DNA from: Ignavibacteria bacterium
Lineage (GTDB): Bacteria; Bacteroidota; Ignavibacteria; Ignavibacteriales; Ignavibacteriaceae
Direction: 5' to 3'
Length of the DNA: 64,000 nt
Assembly (NCBI GenBank): GCA_030684555.1
Contig: JAUXVN010000040.1
Span: 62,001 to 126,000 of the forward strand
Shown: positions 26,748-36,261 of the stretch, in pieces
How the letters are laid out: every line of letters begins with the position of its first letter
Numbering within the stretch: the stretch's first letter is position 1
Position numbers and translations under genes: made by a program
Notes under the pieces: generated by a model
What the model was told of the DNA's origin: nothing
The model's database searches: none
Seen by the model: the letters and a program-made list of their open reading frames with translations, nothing else

Positions 26748-27761
26748 CTAAATCTTTCTCCCAATCACTTCAGCAATAAGTTTTACTTGCTTCATGAGTT
26801 CAATGAATTGATGCGGCAACAAAGCCTGTGGTCCGTCTGATAAAGCTTTTTCGGGGTCATGGTGAACTTCAATCATTAATCCATCAGTACCGGCGGCAAC
26901 CGCGGCTAATGCTAACGGCATTACTTTATCACGTAAACCAACTGCATGTGAAGGATCGGCAATAACGGGTAAATGACTTTTCTTATGAACTACCGGAATA
27001 GCAGAAATATCAAATGTGTTTCTGGTGTATGTTTCAAAAGTTCTGATGCCCCTTTCACAAAGCATTACATCTTTATTTCCGTTTGATAAAATATACTCGG
27101 CTGACATTAACCATTCTTCAATTGTGGCTGCAAGTCCGCGTTTTAACATTACCGGTTTACTTGTTTTGCCAAGTTCTTTTAATAACGGAAAGTTCTGCAT
27201 ATTACGCGCGCCAACCTGGTATATGTCGGTATATTTTCCGATTAAATCAATTTGAGCAGCTTCAAGTATTTCTGTAACTACAAGCAGATTATTTGCATCA
27301 GCGGCATTTCGGATAAGTTTTAATCCTTCTTCACCCAGCCCTTGAAAAGCATAAGGAGAGGTGCGTGGTTTGAACGCTCCGCCGCGAAGTATTTTTGCTC
27401 CTGCTTTTGCAACAATTTCGGCTATCGTAAACATCTGATGTTCATTCTCAACAGAACATGGACCAGCAAATACTATAATTTCATTTCCACCAATACAGAC
27501 ATCATTAATCTTAATTTTAGTGTCTTCTTTTTTGAAACTTCTGCTTGCAAGTTTGAACGGTTCGGTTATTCGGTAAACCTCAGAAACACCATCGAGTATT
27601 TTTACTTTCCGAATATCGAAATCCGGTTTCACACCAATCGCACCAAGAACAATCTGTTCAACGCCCGTTGATTTATGTACAGCGAAACCGAAATCTTCTA
27701 GATGTTTTATTATATCTTCAACAAGTTTTTCATTTATATTTTTTTCAAGAACAACAACCAC
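26748..27761 (-). CDS. aroF: 3-deoxy-7-phosphoheptulonate (DAHP) synthase, type I-beta
   Basis: The 337-residue protein has a ~70-residue N-terminal ferredoxin/ACT-like regulatory domain (VVVLEKNINEKLVEDIIKHL). A KDO8P/DAHP synthase barrel follows, with FAGPCSVEN, RGGAFKPRTSPYAFQG, VGARNMQNF, LCERGIRTFE and DPSHAVG. It condenses PEP and erythrose 4-phosphate, the first step of aromatic amino acid synthesis. The domain layout is that of the Thermotoga-like enzymes inhibited by tyrosine or phenylalanine. It lies 18 bp downstream of the DUF1684 gene in the same direction, probably in one unit with it and mutS. Confidence 0.95.
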   Translation of the reverse strand: MVVVLEKNINEKLVEDIIKHLEDFGFAVHKSTGVEQIVLGAIGVKPDFDIRKVKILDGVSEVYRITEPFKLASRSFKKEDTKIKINDVCIGGNEIIVFAGPCSVENEHQMFTIAEIVAKAGAKILRGGAFKPRTSPYAFQGLGEEGLKLIRNAADANNLLVVTEILEAAQIDLIGKYTDIYQVGARNMQNFPLLKELGKTSKPVMLKRGLAATIEEWLMSAEYILSNGNKDVMLCERGIRTFETYTRNTFDISAIPVVHKKSHLPVIADPSHAVGLRDKVMPLALAAVAAGTDGLMIEVHHDPEKALSDGPQALLPHQFIELMKQVKLIAEVIGRKI

Positions 27762-27779
27762 GTTTTACTCCGTAATCAA

Positions 27780-28409
27780 TTAGTGATGAAATTTCTTTTC
27801 TCCAGCCTTTATTTCAAGGGAGAGAAAATCTTCTTTAGTCGGTATTGCACACGAATATTTTGGACTATATGCGCAATATGGATTATATGCTTTATTAAAA
27901 TCTATTGTGTAAATGTATCCTTTATCGGGGTTTAATTCAAAATCAAGATAACGACCGACTCCATATGTTTCTTCGTTTGTAGTAAGATCTGTAAACCAGA
28001 GACTATGATATGTTTGTCCGCTTTTACTTGTCCCTTCATAAACATTCATGGTAAAATTTTTATTATCATAAATGAATTTCACAAAACCATATTTTAAGAC
28101 TTTTCGTTCTTCTCCTTTTGTTCCGGAGATAATAATTGTATCCTTAGTCTCAAATTCGGTTAATTTACTTTTAAAGACAAAAGAAGGATTAACATCATAA
28201 TATTTAAGAGGTTCAAAACTTACTTTAGGTTCTTGATTGAATGGTGAATAAGGATCATTCTTCATATACTCATCTTTATCAGTTCGCTCTGATTCTATAA
28301 GGGTCATATATTCCTTCTCTTCGGCTGTATAATTATTACATCCGCTGAACAGAGTACTTAGAGAAAGTATTGTCATTATAAGAAGTGACTTAATTAAAAC
28401 TGATTTCAT
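27780..28409 (-). CDS. DUF1684 lipoprotein
   Basis: The 209-residue protein has a lipoprotein signal with Cys24 in LFSGC. The DUF1684 core follows: YGVGRYLDFELNPDKGYIY, DFNKAYNPYCAYSPKYSC and IPTKEDFLSLEIKAGEK. The family is common and has no established function. Its start overlaps the mutS stop by 4 bp, so it is translationally coupled to mutS, although no functional link is known. Confidence 0.85.
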   Translation of the reverse strand: MKSVLIKSLLIMTILSLSTLFSGCNNYTAEEKEYMTLIESERTDKDEYMKNDPYSPFNQEPKVSFEPLKYYDVNPSFVFKSKLTEFETKDTIIISGTKGEERKVLKYGFVKFIYDNKNFTMNVYEGTSKSGQTYHSLWFTDLTTNEETYGVGRYLDFELNPDKGYIYTIDFNKAYNPYCAYSPKYSCAIPTKEDFLSLEIKAGEKKFHH

Positions 28410-31015
28410 TTTGTATCGGCTACTTTCTTTTTTAATTCATTCAGTTTATTTAGTGCATCAATTGGTGTAAGAGAATTAATTTCAATATCTTCAATTTCAT
28501 TTCGAAGCGAATCATCTTTAACTTCAAATAGATTGAATTGATCAACCTTAGGTTGTTTCAACTTGGAAAGTCTTTCTTTCTTTAATTCGTAAGGTGTAAG
28601 CTCTTTTCCTTCGAGATTGAATAAAATTTCTTTAGCGCGATCTGTAATGTATTTTGGCAGACCAGCCATTTGAGCTACTTGTATTCCGTAACTGTGATCA
28701 GCCTTACCCGGATTTACTTTATGCAGAAATATCACTTTGTCATCATATTCACGTACTTCAACTTTATAGTTTTTAATTCGCGGGAAAATATCAGACATTT
28801 CATTTAGTTCATGATAGTGAGTTGCGAATAATGTTTTTGCTGCAATCTCCGGATTTTCATGCAAAAATTCTGTAATTGACCAGGCAATCGAAAGTCCGTC
28901 GAACGTACTTGTTCCGCGTCCTATTTCATCTAACAAAACTAAACTTCTCGAAGTTGCATTGTTTATAATATTTGCTGCTTCCTGCATCTCGACAAGAAAG
29001 GTGCTTTCACCTGCACTGATATTATCGCTTGCACCGACTCTTGTAAATATTCTATCTATCAATCCGACAGTAGCTTCTTTAGCCGGAACGAATGAACCGA
29101 TTTGTGCTAATAAAACAATTAGTCCGATCTGGCGCAAGAATACTGATTTTCCCGCCATATTGGGACCTGTCAAAATTATTATTTGATCTTCATTATTATC
29201 AAGTAGGCAATTGTTCGGAGTATATTTTTCGCCCGGAGTTAATATCCTTTCAACAACAGGATGTCTGCCATCTTTAATATCAAGTATATCCGAATTATTT
29301 ACAATTGGTTTAACATAATTATATTCATCGGCGCAAACTGCAAATGAGACATAACAATCAAGCATTGCAATCATTCTGGCATTACTTTGAATAGTTTCAG
29401 CTTCAGACGCTGCTAATAAACGAAGTTCATTAAAAAGTTGTGACTCCAATTCATAAATTTTTTCTTCTGCATTAAGTACTTTTTCCTCATAATCTTTTAA
29501 CTCGGGAGTAATGAAACGTTCCGAATTAACTAATGTTTGTTTTCGTATGTAATCAGATGGAACTTTATCTTTGTTTGCATGACTGATTTCGATGTAATAA
29601 CCGAATATTTTATTATAACTAACTTTAAGTGATGAAATCCCCGAACGTTCGCGCTCTGTTTTTTGAAGTTTTGCAATCCAGTCTTTTCCATTAAATGAAA
29701 TATCCCGGATTTCATCAAGTTCAGGACTGAATCCATTCCTGATTACACCTCCATCAGTTAGATTTAACGGGGGATTATCAACAAGGGCAATCTCAAGTTT
29801 GTTAACTAACTGTTCAAGCGGATTTATCTTATTCATTAAGGCTGTGAGCGGTTCAGCAGAACTTTTCTCAAGCAATGAAATAATAGCCGGGAGTTTTTTT
29901 ATTGAACTTTTTAGAAAAGTTAATTCACGTGGATTAGCTCTACCTGTACAAATTTTCGAAATCAATCTTTCAAGATCTCCGATTTCATTCAGAGCTTCAA
30001 ATAATTTTCTTCTAATATCTTTTTTATTAAATAATTCCTCTACTGCCGTTTGTCTTGTCAAAATCGGTTCGAGCCTTTTGAGTGGTGCTGAAATCCATTT
30101 TTTTAATAATCTGCCACCCATTGCCGTTTGGGTTTTATCCAAAATTCCGAACAGAGTTCCGTCTCTGCTTCCATCTTGCATGGAGAAGATTATCTCAAGA
30201 TTTCTTTTAGTAGCGAAATCAAGAGCCATAAAATCTGACGGATTATAGACTGAAACTTTATTGAGGTGAGTAAGATTAGCTTTTTGTGTTTCCTGTAAAT
30301 AATGAAGAATGGAACCGGCTGCAATCATTCCCGCAAAAAACTTATCAACACCGAAACCTTTTAGATTAACGGTTTTAAAATGATTCAATAATAATTCACG
30401 GGCATATTCTGGATTAAAAACCCAATCATCAATTTTAGTAATTCGTATTTGATTAACCGAATTACCGAACATTAGATTAAATTCATCTTTATGTTTTTTC
30501 TGAATTAAAATTTCAGCTGGAGAAATAAGTTCAATCTGTTGTTTAAGATTTTTTGAAGGGACTTCATAAACCGAAAATTCACCGGTGGAAATATCACAAA
30601 ATGATATTCCAGCAACTTCCTCTTTTAAGACAATTGACAGGAGATAATTATTCTTTTTGTGGTCAAGAAGTTTATCCGAAAAGGCTACTCCCGGAGTAAC
30701 AACCTCCACTACTTCACGCTTTACTATTCCTTTAGCAAACTTCGGATTTTCAACTTGCTCGCAGATTGCCACTCTAAAACCGGCACGAACTAATTTCGGC
30801 AAATAAGTATCAATAGCATGATGCGGAAATCCCGCAAGAGGAACTTCTCCGGCTGCACCATTTGACCTTTTAGTTAAAGTAATCCCGAGAACTTTTGAAG
30901 CAGTTTTTGCATCTTCATCAAAAGTTTCAAAAAAATCGCCAACCCTGAATAATAATATAGTATCAGGATGTGACTCCTTAATCTTAAAGTATTGAGTCAT
31001 TAAGGGAGTTTGCAT
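28406..31015 (-). CDS. mutS: DNA mismatch repair protein MutS
   Basis: The 869-residue protein has the mismatch-reading motif GDFFETF (Phe28-x-Glu30), the connector, lever and clamp regions, and a C-terminal ATPase. The ATPase has Walker A GPNMAGKSVF (near residue 620), the DEIGRGTSTFDGLS signature and the switch TLFATHYHEL. Length and motifs fit MutS1. The initiation codon is followed by MQTPLMTQYFKIK, as usual. It heads a leftward group with the DUF1684 gene and DAHP synthase and is divergent from the P450 gene. Confidence 0.97.
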   Translation of the reverse strand: MQTPLMTQYFKIKESHPDTILLFRVGDFFETFDEDAKTASKVLGITLTKRSNGAAGEVPLAGFPHHAIDTYLPKLVRAGFRVAICEQVENPKFAKGIVKREVVEVVTPGVAFSDKLLDHKKNNYLLSIVLKEEVAGISFCDISTGEFSVYEVPSKNLKQQIELISPAEILIQKKHKDEFNLMFGNSVNQIRITKIDDWVFNPEYARELLLNHFKTVNLKGFGVDKFFAGMIAAGSILHYLQETQKANLTHLNKVSVYNPSDFMALDFATKRNLEIIFSMQDGSRDGTLFGILDKTQTAMGGRLLKKWISAPLKRLEPILTRQTAVEELFNKKDIRRKLFEALNEIGDLERLISKICTGRANPRELTFLKSSIKKLPAIISLLEKSSAEPLTALMNKINPLEQLVNKLEIALVDNPPLNLTDGGVIRNGFSPELDEIRDISFNGKDWIAKLQKTERERSGISSLKVSYNKIFGYYIEISHANKDKVPSDYIRKQTLVNSERFITPELKDYEEKVLNAEEKIYELESQLFNELRLLAASEAETIQSNARMIAMLDCYVSFAVCADEYNYVKPIVNNSDILDIKDGRHPVVERILTPGEKYTPNNCLLDNNEDQIIILTGPNMAGKSVFLRQIGLIVLLAQIGSFVPAKEATVGLIDRIFTRVGASDNISAGESTFLVEMQEAANIINNATSRSLVLLDEIGRGTSTFDGLSIAWSITEFLHENPEIAAKTLFATHYHELNEMSDIFPRIKNYKVEVREYDDKVIFLHKVNPGKADHSYGIQVAQMAGLPKYITDRAKEILFNLEGKELTPYELKKERLSKLKQPKVDQFNLFEVKDDSLRNEIEDIEINSLTPIDALNKLNELKKKVADTK

Positions 31016-31161
31016 ATCAGACTAAAAAAATGAAAAACTAAAATAGTTCAATAATGAAAGAATAACAATTAATCACAATCTCGTAAAGGCATATTGTATT
31101 ATGGTGCGGATTTAAATATTTTGTACGATAATTATTTCGCTATTACAATACTTTTTTCTAA

Positions 31162-32511
31162 ATGAAAAATAAAATCAAGACAATTTCAAATTTTAGCACA
31201 CTGCGGTATCTTTACGGTATCACCTTCACACCAATGAAAACTTTTCGGCAACTTGCTGAAGATTTTGGAGATGTAATTTGTCTCAAGTTTTGGGATGAAT
31301 CAGTCTATTTTGTTAACGAACCGGAAATTATTAAACACATCTTAAAAACCAACTATGAAAATTATCCGAGGGGAAAATCTATTGCCGATTTGAAACCGTT
31401 ATTAGGAAATGGACTATTTTTATCTGAAGGAGAACTCTGGAAATCACAACATAAACTTTTACAGCCTGCATTCCATAATTCAAAAATGGAAAGATTCTAT
31501 GCGATGTTCGATGATGAAGTTAACAAGACAATCAATAAATTGGAGAAAGAAAGTACTGAAAACAATAAAATTGATCTTGAGCATGAATTAAAACTGCTTC
31601 TTTTTTCACTCACGGCAAAGCATCTAATCTCAAATGAAGTAAAATTGAATAATGAAGAATTGATACAAGGACTTTCTTATATACTGGAACACACCAGTAA
31701 TAAACGGCATAATATGAGACTTGTGACGAGTTTATTTCTAAGAAGAAATGTCAAGATATTTGATTCTACAAAACCAAAAGCAGGATTGAAAGATATTCAT
31801 TCAGTTGTCGATCAACTTTTTCATGATATTGTGAATGGAAAATTAGTTCCCGGTAATTTTGTTAAAATTCTAATCGATGAATTTAATTCTGGTAGAATTC
31901 CGGCTCAACAAGTTAAAGATGAAATGCAAACAATTCTTTTTGCTGGTTATGATACTGTTGCTGAAGGAATTTTATGGTTAGTCTATTTTTTATCGATGAA
32001 TAAAATGTGGAGTGAAGAAGTCGAAAAGGAAATAACGAAATTAGGTGACAATTATGATGAATCAAAAATCAGTCTGAATGATACACCGTTTCTACATGCA
32101 TGTATTAAAGAAACACTCAGATTATTGCCGCCTGCCTGGTCGTTTTATCGGACTGTTAAAGAAAATGATGAAATAGATGGTTACTATTTTCCTAAAAATG
32201 CGTTAATTATGATTTCACCCTATATACTTCACCGGAATAAAAAATATTGGGAGTCTGTAGATGAATTTAATCCTAACCGCTTTCTTGGAGAAACAGAAAT
32301 AAATCCGTTTCACTACTTACCGTTTGGGCAGGGTCCGCATATATGTGTTGGCAACCGCCTTGCTATGATTGAGATACAATTAATAACAATAAGGTTACTG
32401 AGAAAGTTTAGGTTCAAATTTGTATCGCCAAAAAAATCAATTCCGGATGTAACTCCGGCAGCAATTATTTCATCTAAAAAACCTGTCCGAGTTTTAATTG
32501 AAAAAAGATGA
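31162..32511 (+). CDS. cytochrome P450
   Basis: The 449-residue soluble P450 has the I-helix oxygen-binding motif AGYDT (about 261-265), the ETLR K-helix motif (about 316-319) and the heme loop FGQGPHICVG with thiolate Cys395. It resembles bacterial fatty-acid or lipid hydroxylases of the CYP102/CYP4-like type in sequence character. No ferredoxin or reductase gene lies beside it. The next gene overlaps it by 14 bp and is a cyclopropane-synthase-type methyltransferase, pointing to a shared lipid substrate. Confidence 0.93.
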   Translation: MKNKIKTISNFSTLRYLYGITFTPMKTFRQLAEDFGDVICLKFWDESVYFVNEPEIIKHILKTNYENYPRGKSIADLKPLLGNGLFLSEGELWKSQHKLLQPAFHNSKMERFYAMFDDEVNKTINKLEKESTENNKIDLEHELKLLLFSLTAKHLISNEVKLNNEELIQGLSYILEHTSNKRHNMRLVTSLFLRRNVKIFDSTKPKAGLKDIHSVVDQLFHDIVNGKLVPGNFVKILIDEFNSGRIPAQQVKDEMQTILFAGYDTVAEGILWLVYFLSMNKMWSEEVEKEITKLGDNYDESKISLNDTPFLHACIKETLRLLPPAWSFYRTVKENDEIDGYYFPKNALIMISPYILHRNKKYWESVDEFNPNRFLGETEINPFHYLPFGQGPHICVGNRLAMIEIQLITIRLLRKFRFKFVSPKKSIPDVTPAAIISSKKPVRVLIEKR

Positions 32512-33793
32512 GACAAATAAAAATATAAGTTCAGAAACCACTCTCACTTTTCTGAATTATTTATTCAATGGGTATAAGGGGGACAATTTCACAATCCAAC
32601 TTTGGGATGGTTTTTCAATTAATTCTAAACAAGAAGGTGAAATCAAATTTATTGTTAGAATAAATGATCCTGGAGTTATTAGAGATATTTTTTTACCCCC
32701 GGGAGAATTGAAAATAACAGAAAGTTTTTTTTTCGAACGAATGGACATAATTGGTGATTTGATTTGTGCAATTGAGTCAGCACAGGCAATCATTCTTCCA
32801 AAGTTAAATGTAAGGGCTATGTCCCGCCTTTTAAGAATGTTAATAGCTTTACCAAAAACAAAATTTGTAAATACCGGAACGAAGTATATTGCCACTCAGC
32901 AAGGGAAAGAACATTCGCTCGCACGTGATAAAGTTAGCGTTTCATTTCATTATGATGTATCAAATGAATTTTACAAAATTTGGCTTGATCATAATTTAGT
33001 CTACTCCGGCGGTTATTTTGAAAATCACAAAACAGACTTAGATAAAGCACAACTTGATAAGCTCGAGCAGATCTGTCGTCCCCTTGAACTAAAAGAAGGG
33101 GAAGAGCTGTTAGATATTGGTTGCGGATGGGGTTCGTTAATTATTTATGCTGCTAAAAACTATGGCGTAAAGTGTACCGGAATTACATTGAGTAAAGAAC
33201 AGGCTGAACTTGCCAATTGTAGAATTTCTGAAGCCGGACTCTCTGAAACTTGTAAAGTAATGGTTAAAGATTATCGGGAATTAGATTCTAACTATAAATA
33301 TGATAAAATATCAAGTATAGAAATGCTTCATCACGTAGGGGGAAACAACCTTCAAAACTTTTTTGAAATTGTGCATAGACTATTAAAAAATGATGGGAAA
33401 TGTTTTATAATTGCAATTACCAAAAAAGAGGGAAGTCGTTTTAAAAATCCTTCCTTTGCAAAAAAATATTTTATGCCTGATTATCATCTTGTTTCTATTG
33501 GAGAATTAATTCGTTTAGCCGAAATAGAAAAATTTGAAATAACCGATTTAGAATCACTTCGAGAACACTACTATTTAACTGCAAAACATTGGATACATAA
33601 TTTAGAAGAACACCACGAAGAAACACTCAAGTACGTTAATGAAGTAATACATAGAGTTTGGCGTTTAAGTTTTGCATTAATGGCTTACGGGTTCAAATCG
33701 GGATTATTAAATTTCTATAGATTTGTTCTAATCAAAAATAATTCGAAGCAGTTCAATAATAATCTTACAAGAAAACATCTATATTCTGAATAA
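32498..33793 (+). CDS. cyclopropane-fatty-acyl-phospholipid synthase-family methyltransferase
   Basis: The 431-residue protein has an N-terminal lipid-binding-type region and the SAM fold with LDIGCGWGSLIIYAAKNYGV (about 204-223) and GITLSKEQ. The usual SIEMLHHVG and YFMPDYHLVS blocks follow. It should transfer a methylene or methyl group from SAM to an unsaturated acyl chain. The start is a TTG inside the 3' end of the P450 gene; the nearby ATG at 32508 is out of frame and soon stops. Overlap implies coupled translation with the P450. Confidence 0.88.
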   Translation: MKKDETNKNISSETTLTFLNYLFNGYKGDNFTIQLWDGFSINSKQEGEIKFIVRINDPGVIRDIFLPPGELKITESFFFERMDIIGDLICAIESAQAIILPKLNVRAMSRLLRMLIALPKTKFVNTGTKYIATQQGKEHSLARDKVSVSFHYDVSNEFYKIWLDHNLVYSGGYFENHKTDLDKAQLDKLEQICRPLELKEGEELLDIGCGWGSLIIYAAKNYGVKCTGITLSKEQAELANCRISEAGLSETCKVMVKDYRELDSNYKYDKISSIEMLHHVGGNNLQNFFEIVHRLLKNDGKCFIIAITKKEGSRFKNPSFAKKYFMPDYHLVSIGELIRLAEIEKFEITDLESLREHYYLTAKHWIHNLEEHHEETLKYVNEVIHRVWRLSFALMAYGFKSGLLNFYRFVLIKNNSKQFNNNLTRKHLYSE

Positions 33794-33808
33794 TTATTGG
33801 GAGAAAAC

Positions 33809-34645
33809 ATGGCATTCATAATTAGAAATATGAAACCCGAAGAGATGAAAATTGCAGTGGACTGGGCTGCAAAAGAAGGATGGAACCCGGGTTTATCTGA
33901 TGGTAATGTTTTTTATAATAGTGATCCGGAAGGTTTTTTTGTTGCTGAACTTGATGGTGAAATTATCGGGGTTAAATCAGCAGTCAACTATAACAATGAA
34001 TTCGGATTCATGGGTTTTTATATTATCAAACCTGAATTTCGTGGCAAAGGTTACGGATATGATTTATGGAAACATGCTTTCAACCGTGTTAAATCAATAC
34101 TGTCAGGCATGGATGGAGTTGTTGAACAACAGAATAACTATATGAAATCCGGTTATAAACTTTTCTACCGTCAAATGCGGTATGAGGGGATGAATATAAA
34201 AGGGGAAGAGACAGAAAATGTAATTAATATCAGTCCCGATTTATTTGAACAGATAGTAAGTTATGATTCAAAAGTATTTCCTTCAGAAAGAAGGAAGTTT
34301 TTATCTTTATGGTTAAATCAAAAAGAAATTTCTTCAAAGGTATTAATTGAAGATGGGGATATTAAAGGGTATGGTGTAATTCGACCGTGTGTAAAGGGTT
34401 TTAAGATTGGACCTCTGTTTGCAGATGACTTTGATTCAGCGGAAAAACTGTTTCTATCTTTGGTAATATTTGCTGAAGGAAAGGAAGTTTATCTTGATAT
34501 TCCGCAAGTTAATGAAGATGCAAATAGACTCATCAAAAAATATGGAATGAATTATGTTTTTGAAACAGCGCGAATGTATAACAATGGTTCGCCCAAAACC
34601 GGGACAGATAAAGTGTTTGGTGTTACCACCTTCGAATTAGGATGA
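33809..34645 (+). CDS. GNAT acetyltransferase with C-terminal acetyltransf_18-like domain
   Basis: The 278-residue protein starts MAFIIRNMKPEE, with TTGGGAG upstream as the ribosome site; the frame is open to 33797. The acetyl-CoA loop reads FRGKGYGYDLW (about 80-90). The second half (about 140-278) resembles the YitH-type C-terminal domain found in two-domain GNAT proteins. The substrate is unknown. It lies 15 bp after the cyclopropane-synthase gene, so it is probably part of the same operon. Confidence 0.82.
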   Translation: MAFIIRNMKPEEMKIAVDWAAKEGWNPGLSDGNVFYNSDPEGFFVAELDGEIIGVKSAVNYNNEFGFMGFYIIKPEFRGKGYGYDLWKHAFNRVKSILSGMDGVVEQQNNYMKSGYKLFYRQMRYEGMNIKGEETENVINISPDLFEQIVSYDSKVFPSERRKFLSLWLNQKEISSKVLIEDGDIKGYGVIRPCVKGFKIGPLFADDFDSAEKLFLSLVIFAEGKEVYLDIPQVNEDANRLIKKYGMNYVFETARMYNNGSPKTGTDKVFGVTTFELG

Positions 34646-34675
34646 TATTAAATTATTTAAACTCAAATATCATCC
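34640..34675 (+). terminator. hairpin overlapping the GNAT stop codon
   Basis: GGATGATATT (34640-34649, containing the TGA stop) pairs with AATATCATCC (34666-34675). No clear T-tract follows, so this could be a terminator or an mRNA-stabilising hairpin. Confidence 0.4.
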
Positions 34676-34747
34676 AGTGAATAAATAAATTATTACATTT
34701 AACATATGTTTTAAAAATGTTTCTACTCAAAACGAAAGACTTTTACT

Positions 34748-35941
34748 GTGGAATGGATTCTAATCATTATTTGGCTCTCTATTATCAATGGGGGACTCGG
34801 CGGTCAGTATGTTCTTAACTGGATGGCAAACCAGCCCCAATATACAGGCGGAAGTAAAATAGATGTTTCTCCGGGTGTAATGACCTGGTGGCGTGAACTA
34901 TCAAAACTTGCATGGGTCGTAGTAGCTGTAGTTATTGAAGTGTCACGTGGGAAAAAGATAAAATATTTATGGCCGGGATCGCTTTCTCTCGCTACAATTA
35001 TTATTTGTGCATTTACTGGAGTTATCGAAAATATCGGGTTCTTTTATCTCCCTCGTTATTATTCCCCGCACATTTTTGCCCCTTATTTGAACATTTATTT
35101 AGCCTTTCTTCCATTCTTCGGAAAATTTATGTTTAATGCTCAAATAAGAAAAGAGCACTGGATTGGTATATCACTTGTAATTTCTGGACTTGCTGTTCCT
35201 CACTTCCCATGGTTGTTTGGGTTTGCAGACAATAATCCCAACGCACTTGATTTTAATGCAATCATCTGGATTGTTATAATTAATTCATGTCTTCTCTCTC
35301 AACAAGTGCTTAATAATAAAACAGTGCAAACTGCAAAAGAGGGTGTCGGTCCTAACGCATTAGTATTGTGGCGTGAAATATGGAAAATGATTTTTATTTC
35401 ATCTGCAATATTCATTATTCCGTTAGTTGGAAGTTATTTAAATGTGAATGTCCCCGAAAAAATTAGTTCGGCTGATTTTGAGCAAAGAATAGTCGCTAAA
35501 ACAACGGATGATAATATCGAATATCTAAACAAATTTTATGCAAAATCGGGAGATGAGCTTGTCTTAAGCGAAAATGTTTCGGATGAAGATAAAGCAAATA
35601 TTAAGGAAATTATTCAATCGGTCGATTATAACAGGTTTTTTTCTTTATTTGATGGAAGCATTATTCCAAACAATTGGCTGCCGATACTTTTTGTTATTGC
35701 TGCAGGATTAACGGGATATATTTACAGTTTCGGGTTTTTCAAACTTTCGAGATTTGCTGCACATTTCTGGGTGCCTTATACAAATGTTTATCTCGCATTT
35801 CTTCCTTTTATTATGTTATTGTTCGGGAAAGATGTAACCATCTATCAAATTGGGGGTGCGGTGGTTGTTACCGCAGGTCTAATGGTAGGAGTAATGGATT
35901 ACAGTAAACATAAAGTGGAAGCAATAGAAAAGAAGAATTGA
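34748..35941 (+). CDS. multi-pass membrane protein with internal duplication, DMT/EamA-like
   Basis: The 397-residue protein has about ten predicted membrane segments in two similar halves. IINGGLGGQYVLN (half 1) matches IINSCLLSQQVLN (half 2), WWRELSKLAW matches LWREIWKM, and PYLNIYLAFLPFFG matches PYTNVYLAFLPFIM. This two-fold repeat is the architecture of drug/metabolite transporters, but the halves are separated by a ~75-residue soluble insertion and I cannot name the family. The start is GTG at 34748. Substrate and direction are unknown. Confidence 0.7.
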   Translation: MEWILIIIWLSIINGGLGGQYVLNWMANQPQYTGGSKIDVSPGVMTWWRELSKLAWVVVAVVIEVSRGKKIKYLWPGSLSLATIIICAFTGVIENIGFFYLPRYYSPHIFAPYLNIYLAFLPFFGKFMFNAQIRKEHWIGISLVISGLAVPHFPWLFGFADNNPNALDFNAIIWIVIINSCLLSQQVLNNKTVQTAKEGVGPNALVLWREIWKMIFISSAIFIIPLVGSYLNVNVPEKISSADFEQRIVAKTTDDNIEYLNKFYAKSGDELVLSENVSDEDKANIKEIIQSVDYNRFFSLFDGSIIPNNWLPILFVIAAGLTGYIYSFGFFKLSRFAAHFWVPYTNVYLAFLPFIMLLFGKDVTIYQIGGAVVVTAGLMVGVMDYSKHKVEAIEKKN

Positions 35942-36001
35942 TAATTTCGGTAGTACATTGCCGGAGTAATATTTTATCATTAACTGAGAAATATCCATTT
36001 T

Positions 36002-36031
36002 TGTAGGGAACGATCGCGACCGTTCCCTACA
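36002..36031. repeat. 30-bp hairpin, TGTAGGGAACG arms
   Basis: TGTAGGGAACG and CGTTCCCTACA are exact reverse complements around ATCGCGAC, followed by TTTT. It may be the terminator of the membrane-protein gene ending at 35941, or a REP-like element. Similar GTAGGG...CCCTAC palindromes are dispersed in other bacterial genomes. Confidence 0.6.
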
Positions 36032-36069
36032 TTTTAGAAATTGGACATTCTATAGAAAGTTGCCCACGG

Positions 36070-36093
36070 CTGTCGAGAACCACTTCTCGACAG
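36070..36093. repeat. GTCGAGAACC hairpin repeat, copy a
   Basis: Perfect 10-bp stem CTGTCGAGAA/TTCTCGACAG with loop CCAC. First of nine copies in 36.0-45.7 kb. Confidence 0.85.
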
Positions 36094-36261
36094 ACAGAAA
36101 AGTGTAATCCACCTGAGACAAAAAAATAAGATTTTGAAATAGACTGAGTTTTTTCTCAGGTTTGTAAATGATATGCAAACTTTTTCCTTTTAATGTGAAT
36201 TTGATATTTATTTTATCTAAGTTACATACACACTTATGATTAGTTAAGAATGGGGTCAAAG

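Larger units (their letters stand above)
35942..36261. other. 320-bp intergenic region with two hairpins
   Basis: I see no coding frame in this stretch. It contains the perfect palindromic hairpin at 36002-36031 and the first copy of the GTCGAGAACC hairpin family at 36070-36093. It marks the left edge of the repeat-rich accessory island. Confidence 0.5.

Noticed and set aside
27342-27671. 109-codon rightward frame opposite DAHP synthase
   Set aside because: Antisense to conserved catalytic motifs of the synthase; composition is that of a shadow frame.
29799-30248. 149-codon rightward frame opposite mutS
   Set aside because: It lies wholly antisense to conserved MutS coding sequence and has no recognisable motif or ribosome site.
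32557-32895. 112-codon leftward frame opposite the cyclopropane-synthase-like gene
   Set aside because: Antisense shadow of a well-supported gene, with no family resemblance.
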